64,000 nucleotides of DNA from Heterostelium multicystogenum (GCA_003667245.1 RCNN01000013.1:1-64000); one strand, 5' to 3'; positions 39,761-50,705 are shown, counted from the first letter of the stretch. Notes: a model not told the origin generated them from the sequence alone. Numbers and translations are program-made.

Positions 39761-41657
39761 ATGAACCGCCTTCGCCTCGCCCTGCCCCTTCTGTTACTGC
39801 CCGCCACCGACCTGCTCGCCGACAGTTTCGAACGCGACCAAGCCCTCAAGCTGCCCGACGTGGTGATCAGCGCCAACCGCCAGGTCCAGGCGCGCAACGA
39901 CAGCAGCGCCGCCAACACCGTCTTCACCCGCGACGACATCGACCGCCTGCAACCCACCAGCGTGACCGACTTGCTCAGCCGCGTGCCCGGGGTGCAGGTT
40001 TCACAGGCCGGTGGCCGTGGCAGTCTGGCAAGCGTTTACATTCGTGGCACCAAGTCGGCCCAGAGCCTGGTGCTGGTCGACGGCCAGCGCATCGGCAACT
40101 CGACTTCAGGCGACAGCAACCTGCAGCACCTGAACATCCAGCAGATCGAACGCGTGGAAGTCCTGCGTGGTTCGCGCTCGGTGATCTACGGCAGCGATGC
40201 GATTGGCGGGGTGATCCAGATTTTCACCCGGCGTGGTAACGAGTCCGGCCTGCAACCCCGCCTGCATGTGGGATTTGGCAGCAACCAGACATGGGAACGC
40301 AGCCTGGGCTTGTCCGGCGGCGATGCGCAAACCCGCTTCAACCTCGGCGCCAGCCTGGATGACACGGCCGGAATCAATCGCACGTACGACTCCTATCCCA
40401 GCGACCGTGACCATGACGCCTATCGCAACCAGGCCATCAGTTTCAGCCTGAGCCATGCCTTCAACGATGACCTCGAAGCGGGTGTGAACGTGCTGGATAA
40501 CCGCGGCAAAAGCGAATTCGACAACCCGTTCGGTCGCTTCGATTCGACCACCTTCCAAAGCTTCCAGCAAAAGCCCTACACCCACTTCACCGTGAGCAGT
40601 GTCAGCACCTATGTTGACGCGCGTATCAATGACACGTGGAAGTCCCGGCTGGAAGCGGGCCACAGCGAAAACCGCGAAGAAACCCGGGACAAGCTCAGCA
40701 CCGAACGCAGCGTGTTCAACACTTACCGCAACTCACTGAATTGGCAGAACGACCTGACCCTCAATGAGCAGAACAGCCTGATCCTGGGCGGCGACTGGTA
40801 CGAGGACCAGGTCAACAGCAGCACAGCGTTCGCCGAAGACAGTCGCTGGAATCGAGCGGCGTTTATCCAGCACCGTTTTCAAGCCCAGTCCTTTTCCACC
40901 GAACTGGGCCTGCGTCGCGACGATAACCAGCAGTTCGGCGGCCACAACAGTTGGAGCGGCACCTTCACCCTGCCGCTGAACCCGGACAATGATCTGTTGC
41001 TGAGCTACAGCGAAGGCTTCCGCGCGCCTACGTTCAACGACCTCTACTACCCGGACGAATTCGGCTTCAAAAACAGTAACCCGAACCTCAAGCCCGAGAC
41101 ATCGAAAAGCTACGAAGTGCAATGGCGCAGCCAGCTCAGCGACAGCAGCCGACTGGAAGCCTCGCTGTACCGCACCGATATTCAGGACGCGATCGTGTTT
41201 GCCAGCAAACGGCCCGCAAAACGTCAGCGCCGCACGCATCAACGGCTTCGAGGCGGCGCTCAAGCAAGAACTGTTCGGCTGGCAAAGCAGCCTCGCCGTT
41301 GCATTGATCGACCCACGCGACCGCGACACCGGGCGCACACTGGCACGTCGAGCCCGGCGCACCCTGAGCCTGGACCTGGATCGCCAATTCGATCAATTCG
41401 GCGTCGGCGCCAGCTGGCAAGCGGTGAGCAGCAGCTACGACGATGCGGCGAACCAGCAACGCCTGGGCGGGTATGGCTTGCTGGGGCTACGGGGCAGTTG
41501 GGCGGTGAACCATGAAGTCACGCTGGAAATGAAGCTCGATAACCTGCTGAACAAGGACTACAGCCGGGCGCTGTATCAGTATCAAGGCCAGCAATATGGC
41601 TATCGGGAAGAAGGCCGGGCACTGATGTTCGGGGTGACCTGGACGCCGGAACTCTAA
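39761..41657 (+). CDS. btuB: TonB-dependent vitamin B12 outer-membrane receptor (one frameshift)
   Basis: About 632 residues. Signal peptide MNRLRLALPLLLLPATDLLA, then a TonB-box-like PDVVISANRQ, the plug domain (VTDLLSRVPGVQVSQAGGRGSLASVYIRGT, LVLVDGQRIGNST, VEVLRGSRSVIYGSDAIGGVIQI) and a beta-barrel ending with Trp-Thr-Pro-Glu-Leu. An extra base near 41215 shifts the frame in the barrel. Plug signatures favour BtuB over siderophore receptors, and convergent btuF supports this. No cobalamin riboswitch fits in the short upstream gap. Confidence 0.88.
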
Positions 41658-41768
41658 GTCGTCTGCACCGGCCTCATCGCGGGCAAGCCCGGCTCCCACA
41701 GGGGACCGTGCTTATACAGACGACTCGGTCAAATGTGGGAGCTGGCTTGCCTGCGATAGCGGTCTCAC
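41657..41768. repeat. Paired REP half-units and a 9-bp inverted repeat between convergent btuB and btuF
   Basis: AGTCGTCTG (41657-41665) and CAGACGACT (41717-41725) form an inverted repeat around a REP half-unit GGGCAAGCCCGGCTCCCACA. A second half-unit, ATGTGGGAGCTGGCTTGCC, follows at 41733 and reaches the btuF stop. The structure probably acts as a two-way transcription stop. Confidence 0.75.
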
Positions 41769-42562
41769 AGCCCCGGAGCAAGAACCTGACACAACCGCGC
41801 CACCGCCTGCAGCATCTGCCCGCTGGGCCGTTCCAGGCCCTTGTCAGGCACCACCAGCAAACGCCCGCCAGCCACCGCCGCCACCTGGGGCCAGGCTTTC
41901 CAGGCATCCAGCTGCGCTTGATCGCCCGCCAGAATCACCTCGGGATTACGCTGCAACACCGACTCAATGCTGACCTGCGGTGCCGGTAATTTCAGGTCAT
42001 CGAACACATTGCGCGCGCCGCACACACTCAGCGCATCGCTGATGATCTGCCCGCCACCCACGGTGTACAGCGGCTGGTTCCACACCTGATAAAACACCCG
42101 CAACGGCTCGGCCCGGTGATAGCGCGAGCGCAATTCGGCCAAGCGCTGACGCAACTGCGCGGCCAATTGCCGGCCGGCGTCATCCCGCCCGAGTTGCCGG
42201 GCAATGGTTTCGACCTGTGAGGTGAGTTGTTCGAGGCTGTGGGGTTCGGCGACAAATACCGGGATGTTCAGGCGTTGCAGCTGTTCACGCTGGCCCGGGC
42301 CGACGCTGCCGGGCCAAAGCAGGATCAGGTCGGGCTTGAGGCTGAGCAGCCGCTCCATGTCCAACTGCCCGTAGTTGCCCACAGACGGCACGTTCGCCAA
42401 CGCCTGTGGCCGCTCGCCGCCATCCAGCACGCCCACCAGCAAATCGGCGGCGCCCAGTTCAACGACGATTTCAGACAAGGAAGGCGCAAGGCTGACCACC
42501 CGCTCGACCGCCGCAGCCTGGGCCGCGACAACCAGCAGCCACACCGCCAGCCAGACGCGCAT
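41765..42562 (-). CDS. btuF: Cobalamin ABC transporter substrate-binding protein
   Basis: Intact, 265 residues from ATG 42562. Signal peptide [18 protein letters not shown], then the BtuF/FhuD-like fold RVVSLAPSLSEIVVELGAADLLVGV, VGNYGQLDMERLLSLKPDLILLW and VGGGQIISDALSVCGARNVF. It binds B12 in the periplasm and delivers it to BtuCD; no btuCD genes are in this window. Its ATG overlaps the stop of the upstream membrane-protein gene. Confidence 0.9.
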   Translation of the reverse strand: MRVWLAVWLLVVAAQAAAVERVVSLAPSLSEIVVELGAADLLVGVLDGGERPQALANVPSVGNYGQLDMERLLSLKPDLILLWPGSVGPGQREQLQRLNIPVFVAEPHSLEQLTSQVETIARQLGRDDAGRQLAAQLRQRLAELRSRYHRAEPLRVFYQVWNQPLYTVGGGQIISDALSVCGARNVFDDLKLPAPQVSIESVLQRNPEVILAGDQAQLDAWKAWPQVAAVAGGRLLVVPDKGLERPSGQMLQAVARLCQVLAPGL

Positions 42563-42981
42563 CAACCCAACTGGCGCGGGATGCGGTAGAGGTAGAACAG
42601 CACCAGGGTCGACAGTGCCAACAGAAACAGCGGCACCGCTTCCAGCCCGACAAACACTGCCAGCGCGCCGACCCAGGCCGGCAGTGCAGCCACCAGCAAC
42701 GCCACACGACGGCGGGCCGCGAGGGTGATCCAGGCAGCCGGCTCTTCAGGGGTATCGAGGGCTTTGCCGGTGGCGATCAGCGCGTGTTTATAGCCGTGAA
42801 AGTAACGCAGGCTGACAAACATCGAGGCTACGCCGGCGATAAAAAACGGCATCGCCAGCACCGGCAGCAAGGGCTCGGCCTTGCCAAACACGAGGTTGAT
42901 CACAAACAACGGCGCCAGCGCCAACGCCAGGTATTGCCACCAGTTAAACGACAGCCGCCGCTTGACCTGGCCGCGCGTCAC
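42562..42981 (-). CDS. Hypothetical inner-membrane protein (four membrane segments)
   Basis: 139 residues from GTG 42981, which overlaps the ribA stop (GTGA). Basic N-terminus, hydrophobic segments around [54 protein letters not shown] and [15 protein letters not shown]. No family recognised. The coupled order ribA - this gene - btuF is conserved in pseudomonads as far as I recall. Confidence 0.8.
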   Translation of the reverse strand: MTRGQVKRRLSFNWWQYLALALAPLFVINLVFGKAEPLLPVLAMPFFIAGVASMFVSLRYFHGYKHALIATGKALDTPEEPAAWITLAARRRVALLVAALPAWVGALAVFVGLEAVPLFLLALSTLVLFYLYRIPRQLG

Positions 42982-43596
42982 GCCCGATCGGCCTCGCCCT
43001 GGTGCTCGTTGCCCATCATGTGGTCGAGCTTGCTGGCCTTGGTGGCCAGGTAGAGCTTGTTGTGCGGGTTGTGGCCGGTGTGCAGCGGCACGCGCTCGGC
43101 GACGGTGATGCCCATGTCGGTCAAGGCTTTGACCTTGCGCGGGTTGTTGGTCATCAGCCGCAGGGATTTGACGCCCAGGTGCTGGAGCATCGGCAGGCAG
43201 ATCCCATAGTCGCGCTGGTCAGCGGCAAAACCGAGGCGCTCGTTGGCTTCCACAGTGTCGGCGCCGCCATCTTGCAGCTCATAGGCGCGGATCTTGTTCA
43301 GCAGGCCAATGCCACGGCCTTCCTGACGCAGGTACAGCAACACGCCACGGCCTTCGCGGGCGATGGCCTGCAGGGCGGCTTCCAGTTGCGAGCCGCAGTC
43401 ACAGCGCTGGCTGAACAGCGCATCGCCGGTCAGGCACTCGGAGTGCACGCGACCGAGGACCGGGGCACCGTCCGCCACGTCACCGAGGCTGAGAACAACG
43501 TGTTCGCGCCCGGTGGCTTCTTCAAGAAAGCCATTCATGGTGAACGTGGCAAAAGGGGTTTGGCAGCTTGGAAGCGGCGACGAAAACGACGGGCAC
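42978..43596 (-). CDS. ribA: GTP cyclohydrolase II (one frameshift near the start)
   Basis: First committed step of riboflavin synthesis. It starts at GTG 43596 ([11 protein letters not shown]); an extra A near 43560 shifts the frame before [19 protein letters not shown]. The zinc site Cys residues are in [21 protein letters not shown], with the catalytic [22 protein letters not shown] after it. Length about 205 residues. This stand-alone enzyme supplies the activity that the RibBA protein at 45761-46853 seems to lack. Confidence 0.95.
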
Positions 43597-43724
43597 CTTG
43601 TGCTCCTGATTTCAGATTTCACAGGGGAGGGATTGTAACAGTAGGTTCCTACAGACGCTTAAGCTGAATTATCGCTGATAAAGATCAATAGGTTCGATTG
43701 GCCTTCAGCTTGGTTCTATGGGTG

Positions 43725-44678
43725 TCAGAAATGTTGATAGCCACGGATGGCGGGTGTGATGTCCTGGCCAGACGCATCCAGCAGGGTAACGCCCTGCCCC
43801 GCCTCGACCCGGCCGATTACATGGACCGGTACACCGGCGGCCAACAGCGGCGCCAGTTCGGCGGGCGGCAAGGTGAACGCCAGTACGTAGTCGTCCCCCC
43901 CGCTCAACGCGGCCACCCGGGCATCCGCTTCACCGACGAACGCCAGCAAGGCGGCGGACAATGGCAGTTTTTGCTGCTCGATCAACAAGCTGACAGCCGA
44001 CGCCTTGGCGATATGCCCGCAATCAGCCAAAAGGCCGTCGGAAATATCCATGGCAGACGTGGCCTTGCCCCGCAACGCCAAGCCCAGCGCCAACTGCGGT
44101 TGCGGCGACCAGTAATGGGCCAGCAGCGGCTCGGAGATAGCCGCCTCCGCCGTGCGCTGCCCCAGCACCAGCGGCAAGGCGCCCGCTGCGTTACCCAACT
44201 CACCGCCCACACACAGCAAGTCGCCGGGCCGCGCGCCGCTGCGGGTCAAGGCCTGGCCCGCCGGCACCCGGCCAAACACGGTCATGGTCAGGCTCAGCGG
44301 CCCACGGGTGGTGTCGCCACCTACCAGAACCACGCCACAAACCTGCGCCATGGCGTTCAAGCCCTGGGCATAGCGTTGCAGCCAATCGGCATCAACCGTC
44401 GGGGTGGTGAGGGCAAGGGTAAACGCGAGGGGATTGGCGCCCATGGCTGCCAGATCGCTGACTGCCACGGCCAGCGAGCGCTGGCCGAGCAGAAACGGAT
44501 CGCAGGGGTCGGCAAAATGCACGCCGGCCACCAGGGTATCGGTAGAAATCGCCAGCTGTTCCCCGGGAGGAACAGCCAGCAAGGCACAGTCGTCGCCAAT
44601 CCCCAGTGCAATGCCTTCGCCGCCCTGCGCACAGGGCGCGGCGGCGAAGTAGTTGCGGATCAGCTCAAACTCGCCCAT
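43725..44678 (-). CDS. thiL: Thiamine-monophosphate kinase
   Basis: Intact, 317 residues. Phosphorylates TMP to the active cofactor TPP. Motifs: GIGDDCALLAVPPGEQLAISTDTLVAGVHF (ATP/metal-binding Asp residues), RSLAVAVSDLAAMGANPLAF, GGDTTRGPLS and SAMDISDGLLADCGHIA. It begins 19 bases after nusB, the common ribH-nusB-thiL order. Confidence 0.97.
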   Translation of the reverse strand: MGEFELIRNYFAAAPCAQGGEGIALGIGDDCALLAVPPGEQLAISTDTLVAGVHFADPCDPFLLGQRSLAVAVSDLAAMGANPLAFTLALTTPTVDADWLQRYAQGLNAMAQVCGVVLVGGDTTRGPLSLTMTVFGRVPAGQALTRSGARPGDLLCVGGELGNAAGALPLVLGQRTAEAAISEPLLAHYWSPQPQLALGLALRGKATSAMDISDGLLADCGHIAKASAVSLLIEQQKLPLSAALLAFVGEADARVAALSGGDDYVLAFTLPPAELAPLLAAGVPVHVIGRVEAGQGVTLLDASGQDITPAIRGYQHF

Positions 44679-44696
44679 TGCGTCAGCAAGCGCCAG

Positions 44697-45197
44697 TTAG
44701 CGCTTGTACGCCTTCACTTCGGCTTCACGCAGGCGCGGGGCCAGCTTGTCGAGCACGCCGTTGACGAACTTGTGACCGTCGGTGGAACCGTAGACTTTCG
44801 CCAGTTCGATCCCTTCGTTGATCACAACGCGGTAAGGCACGTCGACGCGCTTGAGCAGTTCCCAGGTGGACAGGCGCAGTACGGCCAGTTCAACCGGGTC
44901 CAGCTCTTCGATCGCCAGGTCCAGGCACGGCGTCAGTGCAGCGTCGATCTCGGCCAGGTTGGCCGGAACACCGTGCAGGATGTCGTGGAAGTAGCTGGCA
45001 TCGGCCGCGCTGAAATCGTTGTCGACGCGAAACTGCGCCTCGATTTCGTTCAGCGAGGTTTTCGCCATGTGGCGCTGGTACAAAGCCTGGGTCGCGAGCT
45101 GGCGGGCCGAACGACGCTTTTCGCTTTTCGATGGCTTGCCGGCGTCTGCCGGGCGCGGGTCCTGGGGGTTGAACTGATCGCTGTCGTCGCTAATCAC
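44697..45197 (-). CDS. nusB: Transcription antitermination factor NusB
   Basis: Intact, 166 residues from GTG 45197, overlapping the ribH stop (GTGA). Typical segments: [65 protein letters not shown]. NusB binds boxA RNA with NusE for rRNA antitermination. The acidic N-terminal tail is common in pseudomonads. Confidence 0.97.
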   Translation of the reverse strand: MISDDSDQFNPQDPRPADAGKPSKSEKRRSARQLATQALYQRHMAKTSLNEIEAQFRVDNDFSAADASYFHDILHGVPANLAEIDAALTPCLDLAIEELDPVELAVLRLSTWELLKRVDVPYRVVINEGIELAKVYGSTDGHKFVNGVLDKLAPRLREAEVKAYKR

Positions 45198-45670
45198 TTG
45201 GCCTCCAACTGCGCCAGCAGGCTGACCATTTCCAGGGCGGACAGGGCAGCTTCAGCACCTTTGTTGCCGGCCTTGGTGCCGGAACGCTCGATGGCTTGTT
45301 CGATGGAATCAACGGTCAGCACGCCAAAGGCGACCGGCACGCCGAACTCCATGGACACCTGGGCCAGGCCCTTGGTGCATTCGCCAGCCACGTATTCGAA
45401 GTGCGGAGTGCCGCCACGAATGACCGCGCCCAGGGCGATGATCGCCGCGTATTCACCCTGCTGTGCAACTTTCTGCGCAACCAGTGGAATTTCGAAGGCG
45501 CCAGGAGCGCGGATGATAGTGATGTCGCTTTCGCTCACACCGTGGCGAACCAGGGCATCCACGGCACCGCTTACCAGGCTTTCAACCACGAAGCTGTTGA
45601 AGCGGCCAACCACCAGGGCATAGCGGCCTTTGGGGGCGATGAAGGTACCTTCGATGGTCTTCAGGGTCAT
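45194..45670 (-). CDS. ribH: 6,7-dimethyl-8-ribityllumazine synthase
   Basis: Intact, 158 residues. Penultimate riboflavin step; family members form 60-subunit capsids or pentamers. Motifs: [54 protein letters not shown] and [17 protein letters not shown] with the catalytic His-88-type residue in the HFEY loop. It lies 90 bases after ribBA. Confidence 0.97.
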   Translation of the reverse strand: MTLKTIEGTFIAPKGRYALVVGRFNSFVVESLVSGAVDALVRHGVSESDITIIRAPGAFEIPLVAQKVAQQGEYAAIIALGAVIRGGTPHFEYVAGECTKGLAQVSMEFGVPVAFGVLTVDSIEQAIERSGTKAGNKGAEAALSALEMVSLLAQLEAK

Positions 45671-45760
45671 TCGACAAATCTCTTAAAGAGCCGGGACGCG
45701 CTTAGTGCGCGCCCCTCAGTGATATTTGAACCGCGAACAAGGGGCAAACAACGCCGGCCT

Positions 45761-46853
45761 TTATTCGGAGGGCACGTATTTCTACTACTTCCAGGTCGAA
45801 ACCGGATATGGCATTAAATTTCATTGGCGCACTCATCAGGCGCATTTTGCGTACGCCCAGGTCCCGCAGGATCTGCGAACCGGCCCCGACGATGCTGTAG
45901 GTGGTCGGTTTTTTCACCGGCGCGTGGTCGGCGGTTTCGCGGATATGCGCCAGCAGCACGTCGCCGTCCAGCGGATGGCCCAGCAGCAACACCACACCGC
46001 TGCCGGCCTCGGACACCGCGGACATCGCGGCCCGCAGGCTCCAGCGCCCCGGCTGCTTGACCATCAGCAGGTCGCGCAGCGGGTCCATGTTGTGCACCCG
46101 CACCAGGGTCGGCTCTTCAGCGCAGATGGTGCCCAGGGTCAGGGCCATGTGCACGTCGCCTTCCACGGAATCGCGATAGGTCACCAGGTTGAACTGGCCC
46201 AGTTCGCTGTCCAGCGGCTGCTCGGCAATCCGCTGAACGGTACGTTCGTGGATCATCCGGTAGTGGATCAGGTCGGCAATGGTGCCGATCTTGATGTTGT
46301 GCAGCGCGGCAAATTCTTCCAGCTCGGCGCGACGGGACATGGTGCCGTCGTCGTTCATCACTTCGCAGATCACACCGCTCGGCTCGAAACCGGCCATGCG
46401 CGCCAGGTCGCAGGCCGCTTCGGTGTGGCCGGCGCGAGCCAGGGTGCCACCCGGCTGGGCCATCAGCGGGAAGATGTGGCCAGGGCTGACGATATCTTCG
46501 GCCTTGGCGTCTTTCGCGGCAGCGGCTTGTACGGTGCGGGCGCGGTCAGCAGCGGAGATACCGGTGGTGACACCGGTAGTGGCTTCGATGGACACGGTGA
46601 ACTTGGTGCCAAACCCGGAACCATTGCGCGGCGCCATCAACGGCAGCTTCAGCAGCTCGCAGCGCTCGCGGCTCATCGGCATGCAGATCAGGCCACGGGC
46701 GTGCTTGGCCATGAAGTTGATGTGTTCCGGCTGGCAGCACTCGGCGGCCATGATCAGGTCGCCTTCGTTCTCGCGGTCTTCGTCATCCATGAGGATGACC
46801 ATCTTGCCTTGGCGGATGTCTTCAACCAGTTCTTCGATGCTGTTGAGCGCCAC
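45761..46853 (-). CDS. ribBA: 3,4-dihydroxy-2-butanone-4-phosphate synthase with degenerate GTP cyclohydrolase II domain (one frameshift at the end)
   Basis: The N-terminal RibB domain (1-205) has DDEDRENEGDLIMAAE, RGLICMPMS and the GHTEAACDLARMAG loop. The C-terminal GCHII-like domain (from about 215) has lost the zinc cysteines: the region expected to read C-x2-G-D-x8-C-x-C instead reads RVHNMDPLRDLLMVKQ. So it probably has only RibB activity, and the separate ribA supplies GCHII. An extra A near 45785 shifts the end; corrected it ends VVEYVPSE at 45761. Lies between ribE and ribH. Confidence 0.93.
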
Positions 46854-46869
46854 GCGGCACCCCCTTGGG

Positions 46870-47547
46870 TCAGGATTTAAGGTAGCCGTTAGCGGCTAAA
46901 AAACTTTCAGTGATGTTCCCGGCGGGCCCTTGAAGAGAGTCAGACTCTGCGGCCTTATCGCCCAACAACAGGCGCTCCAGGTAACGGGCAAGCAAGTCGA
47001 CTTCCAGGTTCACCCGGCGACCCGGCTGGTACGACGCCATGATGGTTTCGCTCAGGGTGTGGGGAATGATGGTCAGTTCAAATTCGGCGCCATTCACGGC
47101 GTTCACGGTCAGGCTGGTGCCGTCGACGGTGATCGAGCCTTTGTGGGCGATGTACTTGGCCAGCTCTTTCGGTGCGCGAATGCGAAATTCCACGGCACGC
47201 GCGTTTTCGCTGCGGGCAACCACTTCGCCGACCCCGTCGACGTGGCCGCTGACCAGGTGCCCACCGAGGCGGGTGGTCGGGGTCAGGGCTTTTTCCAGGT
47301 TCACCGGGCTGCCGCTCTTGAGGTCGTTCATCGCGGTGCAGTCCAGGGTTTCCCGGCTGACATCGGCGGCAAAGCCGTCGCCAGGCAACTCGATGACGGT
47401 CAGGCACACACCGCTGACGGCGATGCTGTCGCCCAGTTTGACGTCGCTCAGGTCGAGCTTGCCGGTTTCAACCAGCAGGCGTACATCGCCGCCTTTTGGG
47501 GTCATTGCACGGATGCTGCCGATGGATTCGATAATGCCGGTGAACAT
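46870..47547 (-). CDS. ribE: Riboflavin synthase alpha chain
   Basis: Intact, 225 residues from ATG 47547 (MFTGIIESIGSIRAM). Two lumazine-binding repeats: GDSIAVSGVCLTV...GGHLVSGHVDGVG in the first, GSITVDGTSLTVNAV...RRVNLEVDLLARYLERLL in the second. Converts two lumazine molecules into riboflavin. It is 16 bases upstream of ribBA and 34 bases after ribD. Confidence 0.96.
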   Translation of the reverse strand: MFTGIIESIGSIRAMTPKGGDVRLLVETGKLDLSDVKLGDSIAVSGVCLTVIELPGDGFAADVSRETLDCTAMNDLKSGSPVNLEKALTPTTRLGGHLVSGHVDGVGEVVARSENARAVEFRIRAPKELAKYIAHKGSITVDGTSLTVNAVNGAEFELTIIPHTLSETIMASYQPGRRVNLEVDLLARYLERLLLGDKAAESDSLQGPAGNITESFLAANGYLKS

Positions 47548-47581
47548 GCCGTTCTCCTGAAGACGTGGCGCAGGCCGGGAA

Positions 47582-48719
47582 TTATACGCTCGCTGATGGC
47601 AGAGGGATGGCAGTGACTCTCCAGTCATCGCCAACAGCGCGCATTTCAGTGATCTTGAGTTGGGGGGCGTCGGCCAGTTTCTCAAGCGGCCAGTCCAGCA
47701 AAGGCCGGGCGGCAGAGCCAAGAAACTTGCCGGCGACGAATATCACGTACTCGTCCACCAGCCCTTGCTGGGCGAAGGCACCCGCCAGGCTTGGGCCGGC
47801 TTCCACCAACACTTCGTTGACACCACGGGCCGCCAGGGCCACCAGCGCGGAACGCAGGTCGACCTGGCCGTCGACACCCGGCACCACCAGGCACTCGGGG
47901 CCTGTGGGGTACTGGTTGTCCGGCGTCACGCAGGTGATGACCAGCGCGGGGCCAGCCTTGAAGAACGGCGCATTCAGCGGCACCCGCAGGCGGCCGTCGA
48001 TCAGCACACGCAGCGGCGGACGAGACATCGCCAGGGCGGTGGTTTCTTCATCCAGGCCCAGTTCGGCGGCGCGCACGGTCAGGCGAGCACCATCGGCCAG
48101 CACCGTGTCGGCGCCGGTCAGCACCACACTGGCCTGGGCACGCAGGCGCTGCACAGCGGCACGGGCGGCCGGGCCGGTGATCCATTGGCTTTCGCCGTTG
48201 GCCATCGCGGTGCGACCGTCCAGGCTCATGGCCAACTTGACCCGCACAAACGGCAGGCCATGCTCCATGCGCTTGAGAAAGCCCGGGTTAAGCGCCCGCG
48301 CTTCGTTTTCCAGCAAGCCGCTGTGGGTCTCGATCCCGGCCTGGGCCAGGCGGCGCATGCCACGCCCGGCGACTTCCGGGTTCGGGTCCTGCATTGCCGC
48401 AACCACACGGGCCAGGCCGGCATTCACCAAGGCATCGGCGCAGGGCGGTGTGTGCCCGTGGTGGCTGCACGGTTCAAGGGTCACGTAGGCCGTGGCGCCC
48501 CGGGCTTTGTCGCCCGCTGCCCGCAGGGCATGGACTTCCGCATGGGGTTCGCCGGTGCGCACGTGCCAGCCTTCGCCGACAACCTGCCCGTCACGCACGA
48601 TCACGCAGCCAACCCGGGGGTTGGGGTGGGTGGTGTACAGGCCCTTGCGCGCCAATTCCAGGGCACGGGCCATGTAATGGGCGTCGAGTACCGCTTTGTT
48701 CTGCCGAAGGTGGGTTCAT
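47582..48719 (-). CDS. ribD: Bifunctional deaminase/reductase RibD (one frameshift near the start)
   Basis: N-terminal deaminase with the zinc motif [12 protein letters not shown] and [18 protein letters not shown] (HAE, PCxxxGxxPPC). C-terminal reductase has [24 protein letters not shown] and [19 protein letters not shown]. It starts at ATG 48719, which overlaps the nrdR stop (ATGA); an extra A in the AAA run near 48699 shifts the first ten codons. Corrected length about 378 residues. Confidence 0.96.
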
Positions 48720-49186
48720 TCTTTTACCGGCTCACGGGCCAGGCGGTCGATCTCTTCGCGGAACTCGTTGAGGTCCTGGAATCGTCGATACACCGAGGCG
48801 AAACGGATATAGGCGACTTCGTCGAGCTTTTGCAGCTCGCCCATCACCAGTTCTCCAACCACCAGGGATTTGACTTCGCGCTCGCCGGTGGCGCGCAGCT
48901 TGTGCTTGATATGCACCAGTGCCGCTTCCAGCCGCTCGACACTCACCGGGCGTTTTTCCAGGGCGCGCTGCATTCCGGCGCGCAGTTTTTCTTCGTCGAA
49001 AGGCTGGCGACTGCCGTCGGTCTTGATCAGACGTGGCAATACCAGTTCGGCGGTTTCGAAGGTGGTGAAACGTTCACCGCAGCCAGAGGCCAGGCATTCA
49101 CGCCGGCGACGCACCTGTTCGCCCTCGGCGACCAGACGCGAGTCAATGACCTTGGTGTCGTTGGCACCGCAGAAGGGACAGTGCAT
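48716..49186 (-). CDS. nrdR: Ribonucleotide reductase repressor NrdR
   Basis: Intact, 156 residues from ATG 49186. N-terminal zinc ribbon [17 protein letters not shown]...[18 protein letters not shown] (four Cys) followed by an ATP cone ([34 protein letters not shown]). It represses nrd genes when dATP is bound. The first gene of the riboflavin operon; an N-terminal extension to 49420 is not family-like. Confidence 0.96.
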   Translation of the reverse strand: MHCPFCGANDTKVIDSRLVAEGEQVRRRRECLASGCGERFTTFETAELVLPRLIKTDGSRQPFDEEKLRAGMQRALEKRPVSVERLEAALVHIKHKLRATGEREVKSLVVGELVMGELQKLDEVAYIRFASVYRRFQDLNEFREEIDRLAREPVKE

Positions 49187-49325
49187 GGTGGCAGGCAACA
49201 AAAAATGGGAGGGCCATGGTAGCGCATCCCTGTGGCAAGACAAGCCATAGCCTTTACGGTATATAGGCTGACTATTATGTTTCATATTTTTTAAGCCACG
49301 GATTTTGTCCTTTCTGGAGCCGTAC

Positions 49326-49784
49326 ATGCAGTTACGACCACTTGTTTTGCTCACGTTGCTCGGTTTTTCTGGTCGCCTGCAGCAGCCATGCCCCAAAACC
49401 TGCGGCGCCGGCTCCGGCACCGCAACAAGAGAAAAAACTGCCGGTGTGGAAGAAGATCTCGGCCCGTTGCCCGCCTACCAGCGTGAAGTCAGCGGCCAAT
49501 TGAACGGTATACCGGCGGGTGCCGAAGTCGAACTGGCGCTGCTGGTGATCGACGACCGTTCGCGCCCGCAACAACTGCTGGCCAGCAGCGTGCTGATCGG
49601 CAACAACAAGCCCCTGGCCTTCCGCCTGCGCTTCAACCCGCAAGCGTTCCCGGCGGGCGGGCGCGTTGAATTGCGTGGTCGCGCCAGCCAGTCCGGCCAG
49701 TTGATCCTGCACCTGCCGCCGGTGCGCATCACCCAGGCGATCACCCAGACCACCGGGCCGCTGCAACTCGTTCCCGCACCATGA
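49326..49784 (+). CDS. YbaY-family lipoprotein (indels near the N-terminus)
   Basis: Starts [14 protein letters not shown]; with a one-base correction near 49367 the signal continues to a Val-Ala-Cys lipobox, with a Pro/Ala linker after it. From about 49470 the domain is clean: [36 protein letters not shown] and [27 protein letters not shown], a beta-sandwich of the YbaY/pilotin-like type. Function unclear. Its stop overlaps the methyltransferase start. Confidence 0.85.
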   Translation: MQLRPLVLLTLLGFSGRLQQPCPKTCGAGSGTATREKTAGVEEDLGPLPAYQREVSGQLNGIPAGAEVELALLVIDDRSRPQQLLASSVLIGNNKPLAFRLRFNPQAFPAGGRVELRGRASQSGQLILHLPPVRITQAITQTTGPLQLVPAP

Positions 49785-50435
49785 CGCCACCGCTGGGCCT
49801 GCAACGCGCACTGAGCGAACTGATCGGCGACGCCCAACTGGTGCCCTGCCCGCTGCCGGGCACCGAGTTGTCGCTGTGGTTACTGGACGCCGACAACATG
49901 GACCGCGCCTTCAGCCCCGAAGAAACCCGGCGCATCCTGCATGAGCCGCCGTACTGGAGCTTTTGCTGGGCCAGTGGCCTGGCGCTGGCGCGATACCTGG
50001 CGGCCAACCCCGAGTGGGTCGCGGGTAAGCGGGTGCTGGATTTCGGTGGCAGGTTCGGGTGTTGCCGGGATTGCCGCGGTAAAGGCCGGAGCGCTGGAAG
50101 TGGTGGCGTGCGACCTGGATCCGCTGGCCCTGGCTGCCTGCCGGGCGAATGCCGAACTCAACGGCGTAACACTGGGCTATTCAGAAGACTTCTTCACCGA
50201 AGCCGACCGGTTTGACCTGATCCTGGTCGCCGATGTGCTGTACGACCGGGCGAATCTGCCGCTGCTGGATCAATTCCTGACACGCGGCCGCGAAGCGCTG
50301 GTCGCCGATTCCCGGGTTCGGGACTTCCAGCACCCGGAGTATCAGCGCCTGGGTATCCTCGACGCCCTGACACTGCCCGACCTGGCCGAGCCGTGGGAGT
50401 TTCGCAAGGTGAGCCTGTACCATTCGCAGCGATAG
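49781..50435 (+). CDS. Class I SAM-dependent methyltransferase (ETFB-lysine/PrmA-like), one frameshift
   Basis: About 217 residues from ATG 49781. It reads EPPYWSFCWASGLALARYLA and VAGKRVLDFGG, the lead to SAM motif I. An extra base near 50051 shifts the frame, then SGVAGIAAVKAGALEVVACDLDPLALAACRANAELNGV and FDLILVADVLYDRANLPLL follow. The layout matches small protein methyltransferases related to ETFBKMT. Substrate not known. Confidence 0.88.
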
Positions 50436-50662
50436 TCGCGCCTATCAAACCCGCAAATCTCCAGTAACAGATGGGCTAAGACAGTCTTCAGCGTAGCGTG
50501 GAAAATGGCCGCCTCTCGCACGCTACCTGGACGACCAAACGGTATGCCAAACCCCCGATTTGCATCCGTCGCCTCTTGCTCAAAAAGCTTGCAAACGTTA
50601 CCGCTACTGCCTAATCTTTGCCGCAATACACCCGCCATGCCTCTGGTCGCGCAAGTGACTAA

Positions 50663-50684
50663 GCACAAATTGTGCGGGTTTTTT
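50663..50684 (+). terminator. Probable intrinsic terminator
   Basis: GCACAAATTGTGC followed by GGGTTTTTT, in the 270-base gap between the methyltransferase and the Abi gene. The rest of that gap shows no coding sequence or repeat. The stem is short, so efficiency is uncertain. Confidence 0.55.
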
Positions 50685-50705
50685 ATGCCTGGCGTTTTTT
50701 GGGCA

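Noticed and set aside
43698..45623. A 641-codon plus-strand open frame across thiL, nusB and ribH
   Set aside because: Shadow of three conserved minus-strand genes; no motif and no gene of that kind is known at this locus.
46854..46869. FMN riboswitch before ribBA
   Set aside because: Only 16 bases separate ribE and ribBA, leaving no room; ribD-ribE-ribBA appear to share one transcript.
42978..49186. Duplicate riboflavin operons
   Set aside because: ribA and ribBA are not duplicates of one activity: RibBA has lost the GCHII zinc site, so the two complement each other.
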